Assembly (NCBI GenBank): GCA_004005435.1
Contig: RZWH01000008.1
Coordinates: 62,001-126,000, forward strand
Direction: 5' to 3'
DNA length: 64,000 nt
Source of the DNA: Rhodobacteraceae bacterium CCMM004
Lineage (GTDB): Bacteria; Pseudomonadota; Alphaproteobacteria; Rhodobacterales; Rhodobacteraceae
Position numbers and translations under genes: made by a program. This document shows positions 33,493-41,847 of the stretch, in pieces; within the stretch, counting starts at the first letter, position 1; each line of letters starts with the position of its first letter. The notes below the pieces were generated by a model, which saw nothing but the letters and a program-made list of their open reading frames with translations, did no database searches and had not been told where the DNA came from.

Positions 33493-34530
33493 ATGGGGCA
33501 CACAGACCGCGACATGCAGAAACGCATCGGGCTGAAGGATCTGGCGCGCGAGTTGGGGATGGACGTCTCCACCGTGTCGCGCGCGCTGCGGCAGGACCCG
33601 CGGGTGCGGGCCGAAACGCGGCAGAGCGTGCGCGCCCTGGCCGACCGCCTGGGCTATCGACCGAACGCGGCGGCGCGGGCGCTCAAGGGGGGGATGACCG
33701 ACCGCGTGGCGGTCCTGCTGTCGCCGCCACAGCAACGGTTCGCCAGCCCGATCTTTCTGGAGTTGCTGGCCACTCTCGACCAGCGGCTGCGCGCGACGGG
33801 CAAGACGCTGGCGGTCTTTGCCGCGCAATCCAGGGACGAGGAGGCGGGTATCGTGCAGATGATCGTGGAGGACGGGCTGGCCGACGGCATCGTGCTGGGC
33901 CGGACGCGGGCGCAGGATCCGCGGGTGGCCTACCTGCTGAAGATCGGGACGCCCTTCGTCAGCTTCGGCCGCACCGACTGGCCCGACCGGCACCCCTGGG
34001 TCGAGATCGACTATGCCGCGGCCGGGGCGCTGGCCGTCGCCGCGCTGGCCGAGGCGGGCCCTAAGCGGCTGGCCATCCTGTCGGCGCCCGAGGGCCTGAA
34101 CTTTGCCGACAACTATCTGGCTGGGGCGCTGGCCGAGGCAGAGACGCGCGGCCTGCCCGAGCCGCAGGTGGTGCGTTGCGAGATGACCGAGGAGGCGGGC
34201 GAGGCCGCGGCGCGCGCGATCTTCGACGCGGGGACCGACCGGCTGGCGGTGGCGTGCATCCAGGACTCGCTGGCCTTCGGCCTCTACCGGGCGGCGGCGG
34301 CGCGGGGGCTGACCGTGGGCGGCGACATCGCCGTCATCGGCGGCCAGAACTTCCCCGGGTCCGAGCATGCCGCGCCGCCGCTCTCGACCTTCTCGACCGA
34401 GGACTCGCGGGTGGCGGCGCTGCTCTCCGACGTCATGCTGGCGCGGCTGGACACCACGCCCGAGGACCCGCCCGAAACCCACGTCATCGCGCCGCAGCCG
34501 TTGCTTCGCGGCTCGCACCTGCTGCCATGA
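33493..34530 (+). CDS. LacI family transcriptional regulator
   Basis: A 345-residue regulator. The N-terminal helix-turn-helix is IGLKDLARELGMDVSTVSRALRQDP followed by the hinge GYRPNAAARALKGG, then a periplasmic-binding-like sensor domain (VAVLLSPPQQRFASPIFLELLATLDQRL in pieces). An alternative ATG at 33514 is possible. Close operators at 33447 and 20205 make it the likely controller of three transcription units: EthD-SDR-GH31-CUT1, itself plus the second GH31, and the CUT2-lactonase operon. It overlaps the second GH31 start by four bases. Confidence 0.9.
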   Translation: MGHTDRDMQKRIGLKDLARELGMDVSTVSRALRQDPRVRAETRQSVRALADRLGYRPNAAARALKGGMTDRVAVLLSPPQQRFASPIFLELLATLDQRLRATGKTLAVFAAQSRDEEAGIVQMIVEDGLADGIVLGRTRAQDPRVAYLLKIGTPFVSFGRTDWPDRHPWVEIDYAAAGALAVAALAEAGPKRLAILSAPEGLNFADNYLAGALAEAETRGLPEPQVVRCEMTEEAGEAAARAIFDAGTDRLAVACIQDSLAFGLYRAAAARGLTVGGDIAVIGGQNFPGSEHAAPPLSTFSTEDSRVAALLSDVMLARLDTTPEDPPETHVIAPQPLLRGSHLLP

Positions 34531-36551
34531 GCGTGCCGGTGTTCACCGCGGACGGCCCCCGCGCCGTCGCCCGCTGGCGGGGCGAGACCATCTGGCTGGA
34601 GCCGGTGGGCCGCAACGCCGTCCGCGTCCGCGCCACCCGCAATGCGGCCATGGATGAGGCTGCGATTTCCGGCCTTCTGGACCTGCCCGCTCCCGATGCC
34701 GCGCCCGAGATCGGCGAGAACGCCGCCATCGTCACCAACGGCGCGGTGCGCGCCGAGCTGCGCCTTGTCAAGCGTGGCATGGGGCCTGCGCTGGAGCTTC
34801 GGTTCTTGAACACCTCCACCGGCGCCGTGCTGATGGAAGAGGAGCCGCCGCATATCCTCTGGCCCGGCACCCGCGCGTATACGTCCGAGGGCGGAGACCT
34901 GTGGCGGATCGAGACCCGGTTCCGCGCCCACGACGGCGAGCGGTTCCACGGTCTGGGCCAGCACCAGCATGGGCGGTTCGACCAGAAGGGCTGTGTCGTG
35001 GACCTGCTCCAGGCCAATACCGAGGTGGTGGTGCCGTGGCTGCACTCCTCGCGCGGCTATGGCGTGATCTGGAACAGCCCCGGGACGGGCCGCGTGGAAC
35101 TGGCCGCGAACCGCACGCTGTGGTCCCTGACCGCCGCGCCGCAGATCGACTATGTCGTGGTGGCGGGCGACGCGCCGCAGGCGATCCTGACCGATTACCT
35201 GCACCTGACGGGGCTGCCCCCTGCCCTGCCCGACTGGGCGCTTGGCTTCTGGCAGTGCAAGCTGCGCTACGAAACGCAAGACGAGGTGCTGGAGGTCGCG
35301 CGCGCTCACCGCGACCGCGGCCTGCCGATGGACGTCATGGTGGTGGACTTCTTCCACTGGAGCCGGATGGGCGAATGGCGCTTCGACGAGGCCGCCTTTC
35401 CCGACCCGGCTGCGATGGTGGCCGAGCTGCGCGAGATGGGGATCGAGACCATGGTGTCGGTCTGGCCCACGGTCAACGCCAACGCCGCGACCTACGACGA
35501 GATGGCGAACGCGGGCTATATCGTCGGCGCCCGGCACGCGCCGCTCGCGGGGTCGGTGTTCTACGACCGCGACCCGCCGGTGAAGAACGCGCTGCACTTC
35601 TACGACGCCACCCATCCCAGCGCGCGGGACTATCACTGGGGCCGCATCCGCGAGGGATACGTCCGGCACGGCATCCGCGCCTTCTGGCTCGACGCCAACG
35701 AGCCCGAGATGTACCCGATGCACCCCGAGGGCCTGCGCTATCACGCGGGCGACGGGCGGGCGGTGACGAACGCCTATCCCGCCCTGCACCAAAAGGGCTA
35801 TGCCGAGGCGTTCGCGGCCGAGGGGATCGACGGGCTGATGCTGTCGCGGTCGGCATGGCTGGGCACCCAGAGGCATCCGGTGGTGGTGTGGTCGGGCGAC
35901 GTCGCCTCGACCTTCCCCGACTTTGCCCGGCAGGTGAAGGCGGGGCTGAACATGGCCATGTCCGGCATCGTCTGGTGGACCACCGACATCGGCGGGTTCA
36001 AGGGCGGCGACATCGGCGAGCCGGACTTTCGCGAGCTGTTGGTGCGGTGGTTCCAGTGGGGGGCGTTCTGCCCGGTGTTCCGCCTGCACGGGTTCCGCCA
36101 GGACGCCGCGACCGACCCCAAACTGGGGCACGATTTCCTCTACGGAGGCGCGGCGAACGAGGTCTGGTCCTACGGACCGGAGGTCGAGGCGATCCTGGCC
36201 CGCTACCTGCACCTGCGCGAACGGCTGCGCCCCTACCTGCGCCGGACCATGGCTGCCGCGTCCGAGGGCGTGCCGCCGCTGCGCCCGCTGTTTCTGGACT
36301 TCCCCGACGACCCTGCGGCGTGGGACGTGGCCGACGCCCACCTCTTCGGCCCCGACCTGCTGGTGGCGCCGGTGCTGGAGGCGGGCGCGGCCGAACGGGC
36401 GGTGTATCTGCCGCGCGGCGCGACCTGGACCTGCGCCTGGACAGGGGAGACTTATACCGGCGGGCAAACGGTGACCGCCGACGCCCCCCTCGACCGCATT
36501 CCGCTGTTCCTCCGCGACGGCGCCACCCTGCCCATCGCCGAGGAGAGCTGA
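34527..36551 (+). CDS. Glycoside hydrolase family 31, second cytoplasmic enzyme
   Basis: A 674-residue GH31 paralogue of the enzyme at 30233. The likely nucleophile is Asp389 in AFWLDANEPEM and the likely acid/base is Asp458 in VVWSGDVASTF. Barrel motifs PDWALGFWQCKLRYETQDEV, VVDFFHWSRMGEW and WWTTDIGGFKGGD are present. No signal peptide is seen. Differences after the nucleophile and around residues 335-355 (YDRDPPVKNALHFYDATHP versus the paralogue's FPDKDPFGPGFFTYYDAFHP) suggest related but distinct glycosides. It is co-transcribed with the LacI gene. Confidence 0.9.
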   Translation: MSVPVFTADGPRAVARWRGETIWLEPVGRNAVRVRATRNAAMDEAAISGLLDLPAPDAAPEIGENAAIVTNGAVRAELRLVKRGMGPALELRFLNTSTGAVLMEEEPPHILWPGTRAYTSEGGDLWRIETRFRAHDGERFHGLGQHQHGRFDQKGCVVDLLQANTEVVVPWLHSSRGYGVIWNSPGTGRVELAANRTLWSLTAAPQIDYVVVAGDAPQAILTDYLHLTGLPPALPDWALGFWQCKLRYETQDEVLEVARAHRDRGLPMDVMVVDFFHWSRMGEWRFDEAAFPDPAAMVAELREMGIETMVSVWPTVNANAATYDEMANAGYIVGARHAPLAGSVFYDRDPPVKNALHFYDATHPSARDYHWGRIREGYVRHGIRAFWLDANEPEMYPMHPEGLRYHAGDGRAVTNAYPALHQKGYAEAFAAEGIDGLMLSRSAWLGTQRHPVVVWSGDVASTFPDFARQVKAGLNMAMSGIVWWTTDIGGFKGGDIGEPDFRELLVRWFQWGAFCPVFRLHGFRQDAATDPKLGHDFLYGGAANEVWSYGPEVEAILARYLHLRERLRPYLRRTMAAASEGVPPLRPLFLDFPDDPAAWDVADAHLFGPDLLVAPVLEAGAAERAVYLPRGATWTCAWTGETYTGGQTVTADAPLDRIPLFLRDGATLPIAEES

Positions 36552-36577
36552 CGGGCGCCGACGATGCTCCAAGAACA

Positions 36578-36701
36578 GGGCCGCGCCGTCCGGCCGGGGC
36601 GGGATCGCGCGGCGCGCTCCGGACACGCAAGCACCCACGCCGCGGCGGCTGAGCGACCATCGCCAAAAGCGCCGCCCCGGGGCGGCGGGACGGCGCTGCC
36701 C
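36578..36701 (+). repeat. 124-bp inverted-end repeat element (copy 3)
   Basis: Left end GGGCCGCGCCGTCCGGCC with two changes from consensus; right end GGCGGGACGGCGCTGCCC (36684-36701) perfect. The interior includes GATCGCGCGGCGCGCTCCGG, ACACGCAAGC and CGCCAAAAGCGCCGCCCC. Confidence 0.8.
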
Positions 36702-36794
36702 GGCGTATCCCCCGGGCGGGGCATCGGGGCTGAGTGAAGCACATCGGCCGAGACCACGGAGGGTGCAGGGGTCACGGCGACCGCTTTGCGGTGA

Positions 36795-36919
36795 GGGCAG
36801 CGCCGTCCAGCCGGGGCGGGATCGCGCGGCGCGCTCCGGACACGCAAGCATTCACGCCGCGGCGGCTGAGCCGCCTTCGCCAAAAGCGCCGCCCCGAGGG
36901 GGGCGGGACGGCACTGCCC
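36795..36919 (+). repeat. 125-bp inverted-end repeat element (copy 4)
   Basis: Left end GGGCAGCGCCGTCCAGCC and right end GGCGGGACGGCACTGCCC, each with one change. Its interior is almost identical to copy 3 over about 90 bp. It starts 217 bp after copy 3. Confidence 0.85.
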
Positions 36920-37009
36920 GGCGTATCTGCCGGGCGCGGCATGGGGGCGGAGAGCCTTGCGCTGTCTCTACCGGCCGCAGGGGGGATGCGACGCCGCGCG
37001 GGGAACAGA

Positions 37010-37133
37010 GGGCAGCGCCGTCCCGCCGGGGCTGGGTCGCGCGGTGTAAGACGCCCTCACAAGCATTCACGCCGCGGCGGCCGCACTGTCCTCGCCAGAA
37101 GCGCCGCCCCGGGGGGGCGGGACGGCGCTGCCC
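37010..37133 (+). repeat. 124-bp inverted-end repeat element (copy 5)
   Basis: Perfect 18-bp inverted ends (37010-37027 and 37116-37133). The interior has diverged around 37035-37060 but keeps CAAGCATTCACGCCGCGGCG and CGCCAGAAGCGCCGCCCC. It starts 215 bp after copy 4 and ends 64 bp before the isomerase stop codon. Confidence 0.85.
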
Positions 37134-37196
37134 GGCGTTGCCGCCGGGGCCGGGTCGCGCGGTGTAGGACGATGGACGGCAGATACGGCGCGGGCG

Positions 37197-38015
37197 TCAG
37201 GCCCCCACCTGCCGCCGCAGCGCGTCCTTGAGGGTGCGGGCCCCGGCCGCGGTCCACTCCCGCTCCTCGGCGCGGGCCGCCTCGAAGCTGCCGGGCCAGG
37301 GAAGCCAGTGTTCGTAGATCACGCTCATCGGGCGATGCCCCACCGCGGCCAGCACCCCGGCGATGTCCGTGCGCCCCTCGCCCAGGGGACAGCCGTGGAT
37401 GGCGAATCCCGCGCCGTAGGGGTCGGGGCGGATCACGTAGTCCTTGAGGTGCAGGTTGATGGTGTGGGGGGCGAGGATCGCAACGGTCTCGTCCGGCCAC
37501 TCCCCCGCGCAGATGGAGTTCGCCACGTCCAGACAGGCGCCGAGCGCGGGATCGTCCACCCGGTCCAGCAGATCGGCCATCCGCGTGGAGGGAAAGTCGA
37601 AGTGGTTCTCGATCGCGATCCGGCAATCGGCGGCACGCGCCTGGGGCAAGATCGCCGCCACGGACCGGGTGAGGTCGTCGAGCGGGGTGGCAGCGTCCTC
37701 GGCATCGAGGGCCACGCGCAGGATCCGGGCATCGAGACGCCGGGCGATCTCGAGATAGCGCAGCGCCAAATCCGCGTCGAAGGTCTGAATGCCCACCTCC
37801 AGCGCGACGCCAGCCTCTCGTGCGGCCGCCGACAGGCCGTCGAGGTCGGCCGCCTCCAGCCGGTGGAGCGGCATATTGTCGGCGTATTGCAAGACCTCGA
37901 AACCCAGATCCGCCGCCGTCGTCAGCACCTCCAGCGGCGTCATCGGATCGGACGGCACCCGATCCTTGTGCCCGATGGACCAGCGAAAGGCGTAGCTGCC
38001 CAGCCCCGGGGTCAC
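37197..38015 (-). CDS. Sugar phosphate isomerase/epimerase-like TIM-barrel protein
   Basis: A 272-residue AP-endonuclease-2 type (xylose-isomerase-like) barrel. Candidate metal ligands appear in IAIENHFDFPS (Glu), GACLDVANS (Asp), NLHLKDY (His) and VIYEHWL (Glu), the normal order for IolE/epimerase relatives. It starts at GTG overlapping the stop of the second isomerase gene, and it is the last gene of the TRAP operon. The substrate is likely a keto- or inositol-like sugar acid taken up by the TRAP system, but this is not fixed. Confidence 0.78.
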   Translation of the reverse strand: MTPGLGSYAFRWSIGHKDRVPSDPMTPLEVLTTAADLGFEVLQYADNMPLHRLEAADLDGLSAAAREAGVALEVGIQTFDADLALRYLEIARRLDARILRVALDAEDAATPLDDLTRSVAAILPQARAADCRIAIENHFDFPSTRMADLLDRVDDPALGACLDVANSICAGEWPDETVAILAPHTINLHLKDYVIRPDPYGAGFAIHGCPLGEGRTDIAGVLAAVGHRPMSVIYEHWLPWPGSFEAARAEEREWTAAGARTLKDALRRQVGA

Positions 38016-38977
38016 AGCAGCGCCTTGATCAGGTCACGGGTGGTGCGGGCGCTGTCGCCGCTGTCGATCATCCCGCGGATCCGATCGGGCCCGATCTTGG
38101 CCAAGACCGCGCGCAGGTCCTCCATCGTCTCGAAGGTGTGGCCGACCGCTTCGGGCCCGTCGCCCGCGCGGGTGAAGACGTCGTAGGCGATCCAGCCGTC
38201 GTAGCCCAAGCTGTCCATGTAGTGGATCGTCTCCAGGGTGTCCCAGAGGTTGACCGAGGCCACGGGCATGTCCCAGTCGGCCTGGCGGTTGTTGTCGTTG
38301 AAGTGGACGTAGAACAGCCTCCCCGCGTCGAAGGCGACGGCCAGCTCGGCCGCCGGGCTCTCCTGCTCGATCAGCGCGTGGCCCAGGTCCATGGTGACGC
38401 CGAGGTTGTCCGCGCCGACCCGGTCGCAGAAATGCAGGGTGCGCCCCATGGAGGGCAGCACGATGCGGTTGCGCACCTCGTAGGCCTTGTATTCGATGCT
38501 GACCCGCACCTCCGGCCGGTGCGCCGCCGCCTCTTCGAACGCCGCGATGGCCCAGCGCCACTGAGCGGCGTGATCGACGTGAAACGCATGGTCGCTGCCG
38601 TCGATCAGCGGGCAGACCGAAATCATGTCGGCGCCGAAGTCGGCGGACAGATCCATTGCCCGCTTCATATAGTCGACGGCCTGACGGCGGACCCCGGCGT
38701 CGGGATTGGTGAACGATCCTGCGCGGAACAGGTCTTCGCCCTTGAGGTTCACGTTCACGGCCGAAACGGCCAGGCCGCTGTCCTTGAGCAGCCCGGCATG
38801 GTCCCCCTCGTGGCCCAGATCCTGGGGATAGACCGGCTCGACCCCGTCGGTGCGCGGGATGGTCGCGGCGATCTCTAGCCGTTCGGCAAAGCTGCGCGCG
38901 GGCTGGTAGGTGTGGAACCGGTCGGCGTATTTGCCCAGCGTCCCGAGCAGGATCGAGTTCTTGGTGGCCATGGACAT
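38012..38977 (-). CDS. Xylose-isomerase-like TIM-barrel sugar isomerase
   Basis: A 321-residue TIM-barrel protein. The start MSMATKNSILLGTLGKYADRF follows an AGAGGA ribosome site. Metal-ligand candidates are VSIEYKAYEVRN (Glu), VTMDLGHALIE (Asp, His), VHFNDNN (His, Asp) and AYDVF (Asp). These proteins interconvert aldoses and ketoses or epimerise them using divalent metal. It lies directly behind the TRAP large permease gene (8-base gap) and overlaps the second isomerase. Confidence 0.8.
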   Translation of the reverse strand: MSMATKNSILLGTLGKYADRFHTYQPARSFAERLEIAATIPRTDGVEPVYPQDLGHEGDHAGLLKDSGLAVSAVNVNLKGEDLFRAGSFTNPDAGVRRQAVDYMKRAMDLSADFGADMISVCPLIDGSDHAFHVDHAAQWRWAIAAFEEAAAHRPEVRVSIEYKAYEVRNRIVLPSMGRTLHFCDRVGADNLGVTMDLGHALIEQESPAAELAVAFDAGRLFYVHFNDNNRQADWDMPVASVNLWDTLETIHYMDSLGYDGWIAYDVFTRAGDGPEAVGHTFETMEDLRAVLAKIGPDRIRGMIDSGDSARTTRDLIKALL

Positions 38978-38985
38978 GGTCCTCT

Positions 38986-40275
38986 TCAGTAATTGTAGAG
39001 CGCTTGTGGGATCGCCAGCACAAGCTGTGGAAAGAAGGTGATCAACGCCAACACGACCAGATGCACCGCCAGGAACGGCAGGATCGCACGGCAGATCTGG
39101 AGGATGGTGATGTTGGCGATGCCGCTGGCGATGTAGAGCGACAGGCCCACCGGCGGCGTGACCGTCCCGATCATCAGGTTCACGGTCATCATGACGCCAA
39201 AGAACACCGGATCGATGCCGAACGCCTGGGTCACCGGCAGCAGCACGGGGGTGAAGACGATGATCGCCGAGCCCCCGTCGAGGAAGCAGCCCGCGACCAG
39301 CAGCAGGAGGTTGATCACCAGGAGCAAAACCAGCGCGTTGGTGATGTGGTCGGAGAACCAGTTCGACAGCGCCAGGGGGATCTGCTCGATGGTCAGGACA
39401 TAGCCCACGAGGTTCGCCACGCCGACGATGACCATGACCACCGCAGTGTTCAGCGCCGCCGATTTGAACAGCGCGGGCAGTTGCCCCAGGCTCAGCTCGC
39501 GGTAGATGAACAGTCCCGCGATCAGCGCGTAAATGGTGGCGACCACGGCCGCCTCGGTGGCGGTGAAGATCCCGCCGAGGATGCCGCCCACGATGATCAG
39601 CGGCATGACCAGCGCGCCGATGGCGGAAAAGAAGCTGCGGACCAGGCCCGACATCGAGAACGGCTCGGTCTCGACCTCCCAGTCGCCGCGGCTGGCCTTG
39701 ACGTAGATCAGCACCATCAGGCCCACGGTCATCATCAGCCCCGGCACGATGCCGCCCATGAACAGCGCGCCGATGGAGACGCCCGAGATCACGCCGTAGA
39801 GCACCAGCGGGATCGACGGCGGGATCACCGGCCCGTTCACGCCCGAAGCGGCGACCACCGAGGCGGCGAAGGCCGGGTCGAAGCCGCGCCGCTTCATCAT
39901 CGGGATCATGGTCGAGCCGATGGCGGTGGTGTCGGCCACCGCCGATCCCGAGATCCCGGCGAAGATCGTGGAGGCGATGACCGCCACATGACCCAGCCCG
40001 CCGCGGATCCACCCCACCAGGTAAGAGGAGAAGTTGACCAGGCGGCGCGAGATGCCGCCCCGCTCCATCAACGCGCCCGCGGCCATGAAGAACGGGATGG
40101 CCAGCATCGGAAAGCTGTCGAGGCCCGCGTAGATCCGTTGCAGGACAAGTTGCGACGACAACAGGTCGTTGGTCTGCAACACCACCAGGGCCGCGCCCAT
40201 GAGGGCAAAGAGGATCGGCGTCCCGATGACGAGGAGCAGGAAGAAGACGCCGAAGAGGATGGAGAGCGAGATCAT
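38986..40275 (-). CDS. TRAP transporter large permease (DctM family)
   Basis: A 429-residue membrane protein with about twelve hydrophobic segments. Family motifs are PMLAIPFFMAAGALMERGGIS, FAGISGSAVADTTAIGSTMIP, NGPVIPPSIPLVLYG and GTVTPPVGLSLYIASGIA. It is the Na+-coupled import channel of a TRAP system. The start overlaps the DctQ-like stop by four bases. It works with the periplasmic binding protein at 40858. Confidence 0.93.
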   Translation of the reverse strand: MISLSILFGVFFLLLVIGTPILFALMGAALVVLQTNDLLSSQLVLQRIYAGLDSFPMLAIPFFMAAGALMERGGISRRLVNFSSYLVGWIRGGLGHVAVIASTIFAGISGSAVADTTAIGSTMIPMMKRRGFDPAFAASVVAASGVNGPVIPPSIPLVLYGVISGVSIGALFMGGIVPGLMMTVGLMVLIYVKASRGDWEVETEPFSMSGLVRSFFSAIGALVMPLIIVGGILGGIFTATEAAVVATIYALIAGLFIYRELSLGQLPALFKSAALNTAVVMVIVGVANLVGYVLTIEQIPLALSNWFSDHITNALVLLLVINLLLLVAGCFLDGGSAIIVFTPVLLPVTQAFGIDPVFFGVMMTVNLMIGTVTPPVGLSLYIASGIANITILQICRAILPFLAVHLVVLALITFFPQLVLAIPQALYNY

Positions 40276-40856
40276 GGCTTGGGTCCGTCGTCGTCGAGGT
40301 CCGGCGCGGTCTCGGGGCCCATCCCGGGACCGACGCGCAGGTGCGGGGCGCCGGTGACGGCATCGCGGGCGCTGACGAGGAACGTCAGCAGCAGCCAGAA
40401 AAGAAGCAGCGCACAGGACGCCAGGATCAGGCCAAAGATCACGCCCATGGGGAACTGCAGCGCCGGCGTCCGTTGGTCCCACTCGCGCCCGAACGTGGCC
40501 CAGGCCCCGCGCAGCAGGTAGCTCGAACAGATCAGACCGACGAGACTGGCCAGCGCGTCGGCGACGTGGCGGCCGCGGTCCGGCAGGAGGTCCGTGAACA
40601 CGGTCACGGTCAGGTGTTCTCTGCGACGCGCGAGCACCGCGGCCCCGACGAAGATCAGCGAGATGAACAGGAGCCGCGCCACCTCTTCGGACCAGATCAG
40701 CGAGGCGTCCAGCAGATAGCGCGACAGGACTTGCAGAAACACGACGGCGATCATCCCTGCGAGCAGCACGATGAGCAGCCAGCCGAGCGCGGCCAGCAGC
40801 AGGGCCTCGGCGCGCATCAGCGCGCCGAGACCGGTTCTGTCGTCCTGGTGGGACAC
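40272..40856 (-). CDS. TRAP transporter small permease (DctQ family)
   Basis: A 194-residue protein with four membrane segments and the family motifs VFLQVLSRYLLDASLIWSEEVARLLFISLIFVGAA in pieces. It bridges the large permease to the substrate-binding step. It has an unusual acidic, proline-rich C-terminal tail (GPGMGPETAPDLDDDGPKP). It starts one base after the DctP stop and overlaps the DctM start. Confidence 0.88.
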   Translation of the reverse strand: MSHQDDRTGLGALMRAEALLLAALGWLLIVLLAGMIAVVFLQVLSRYLLDASLIWSEEVARLLFISLIFVGAAVLARRREHLTVTVFTDLLPDRGRHVADALASLVGLICSSYLLRGAWATFGREWDQRTPALQFPMGVIFGLILASCALLLFWLLLTFLVSARDAVTGAPHLRVGPGMGPETAPDLDDDGPKP

Positions 40857-40857
40857 G

Positions 40858-41847
40858 TCAGTTCGCGGTCCGCGCCGCGTCGATCATGTCGAGCAGTTCC
40901 TGCGCGGCGTCGCCGAACTCTTCGATGGCGCTGTCGCGCAGCGGCGCCACCGCGGCGGCCAGCGCCTCGCGGTCCGGCCGCGTCACCTGCATCCCGCGCG
41001 ATTCCAGCTCGGCCAGGAGATTGGCGTCGTCCTCGGCCACCTTGGCGCGCTGCACTTCCGCGCTGTCCAACACCGCCTGGCGCACGATCTCTTGATGCTC
41101 GGGCGACAGGTCGGCCCAGAGATCGCCGGCATAGAGCACCATATGCGTCAGGTGCAGGTGGCCGGTCAGCGCCAGGTGGTCGTTCACCTCGTAGAAGGCG
41201 GCGTTGTAGATGTTCGACAGCGGGTTCTCCTGACCGTCGACCACCCCCTGCTCCATTGCGGTATAGAGCTCGTTGAACGCCATCGGCGTGGCGTTCGCGC
41301 CCATCATCTCCAGCGTGCGCAGGTGGTAGGTGGCGCGCGGCGTGCGGATCTTGAGCCCGGCGATGTCGTCGGGGCCCTCGACGGCGCGCTGCGAGTTCGT
41401 CAGGTGTCGCATCCCGGCCTCGTAGAAGCCCAAGAGCTCGACGCCCTGGGGTTCGACCAGGTCGGCCACCTTTTCGCCCAGCGGCCCCTCGAAGGCGCGG
41501 AAGGCATGTTCGCGATCCTCGAAGAGATAGCCGATCTCCAGCGTGCCCAGCACCGGCTCCCACGACCCGAAGAAGCCGGTGGTCACCCAGGTGACCTCCA
41601 ATGTGCCCGAGCGCAGTTGCTCGACCATCTCGCGCTGGTTGCCCAGTTGCGCATCGGTGAAGACGCGCACGTCGATCTCGCCGTTCGAGCGCTCTTCGAC
41701 CAGGCGCTCGAACTCGCGGGCGCCGACGTTTTCGGGGTGGTCGCCGGACACGACGGTCCCGACCTTGATCGTGACGTCCTGGGCCATCGCCGGCGCCGCC
41801 AGCGCGGTCGCAGCCACGAGGGCGAGGGTGAGGTCGAAATGCTTCAT
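40858..41847 (-). CDS. TRAP transporter substrate-binding protein (DctP family)
   Basis: A 329-residue periplasmic protein with signal peptide MKHFDLTLALVAATALAAPAMA. DctP features are VGTVVSGDHPENVGAREFERLVEERSNGEIDVRVFTDAQLG in pieces, GLKIRTPRATYHLRTLEMMGA (the arginine that binds the ligand carboxylate) and MEQGVVDGQENPLSNI. Ligands of such proteins are usually organic or sugar acids. A GGGAGGAC site precedes the ATG inside the end of the GntR gene. Confidence 0.92.
   Translation of the reverse strand: MKHFDLTLALVAATALAAPAMAQDVTIKVGTVVSGDHPENVGAREFERLVEERSNGEIDVRVFTDAQLGNQREMVEQLRSGTLEVTWVTTGFFGSWEPVLGTLEIGYLFEDREHAFRAFEGPLGEKVADLVEPQGVELLGFYEAGMRHLTNSQRAVEGPDDIAGLKIRTPRATYHLRTLEMMGANATPMAFNELYTAMEQGVVDGQENPLSNIYNAAFYEVNDHLALTGHLHLTHMVLYAGDLWADLSPEHQEIVRQAVLDSAEVQRAKVAEDDANLLAELESRGMQVTRPDREALAAAVAPLRDSAIEEFGDAAQELLDMIDAARTAN

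Larger units (their letters stand above)
36552..37196. other. 645-bp intergenic block made of tandem repeats
   Basis: Between the converging second GH31 gene and the isomerase gene at 37197. It holds three copies of the 124-bp inverted-end element with spacing 217 and 215 bp, plus linkers that are partly similar to each other (GGCGTATC, CCGGGCG and GGCAT after copies 1 and 2). Long frames crossing it encode only repeated arginine/proline-rich strings, so nothing here is taken as a gene. Confidence 0.75.

Noticed and set aside
26058-36551. Sulfoquinovose (smo/sqo-type) operon because of ABC importer plus GH31
   Set aside because: No flavin monooxygenase, SmoA/B-like reductase or sulfo-EMP/ED enzymes are present, and no sulfoquinovosidase-specific motif was recognised in either GH31.
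36581-37190. Small arginine/proline-rich proteins encoded across the tandem repeats
   Set aside because: The predicted peptides only repeat the DNA repeat, lack ribosome sites and change frame between copies.
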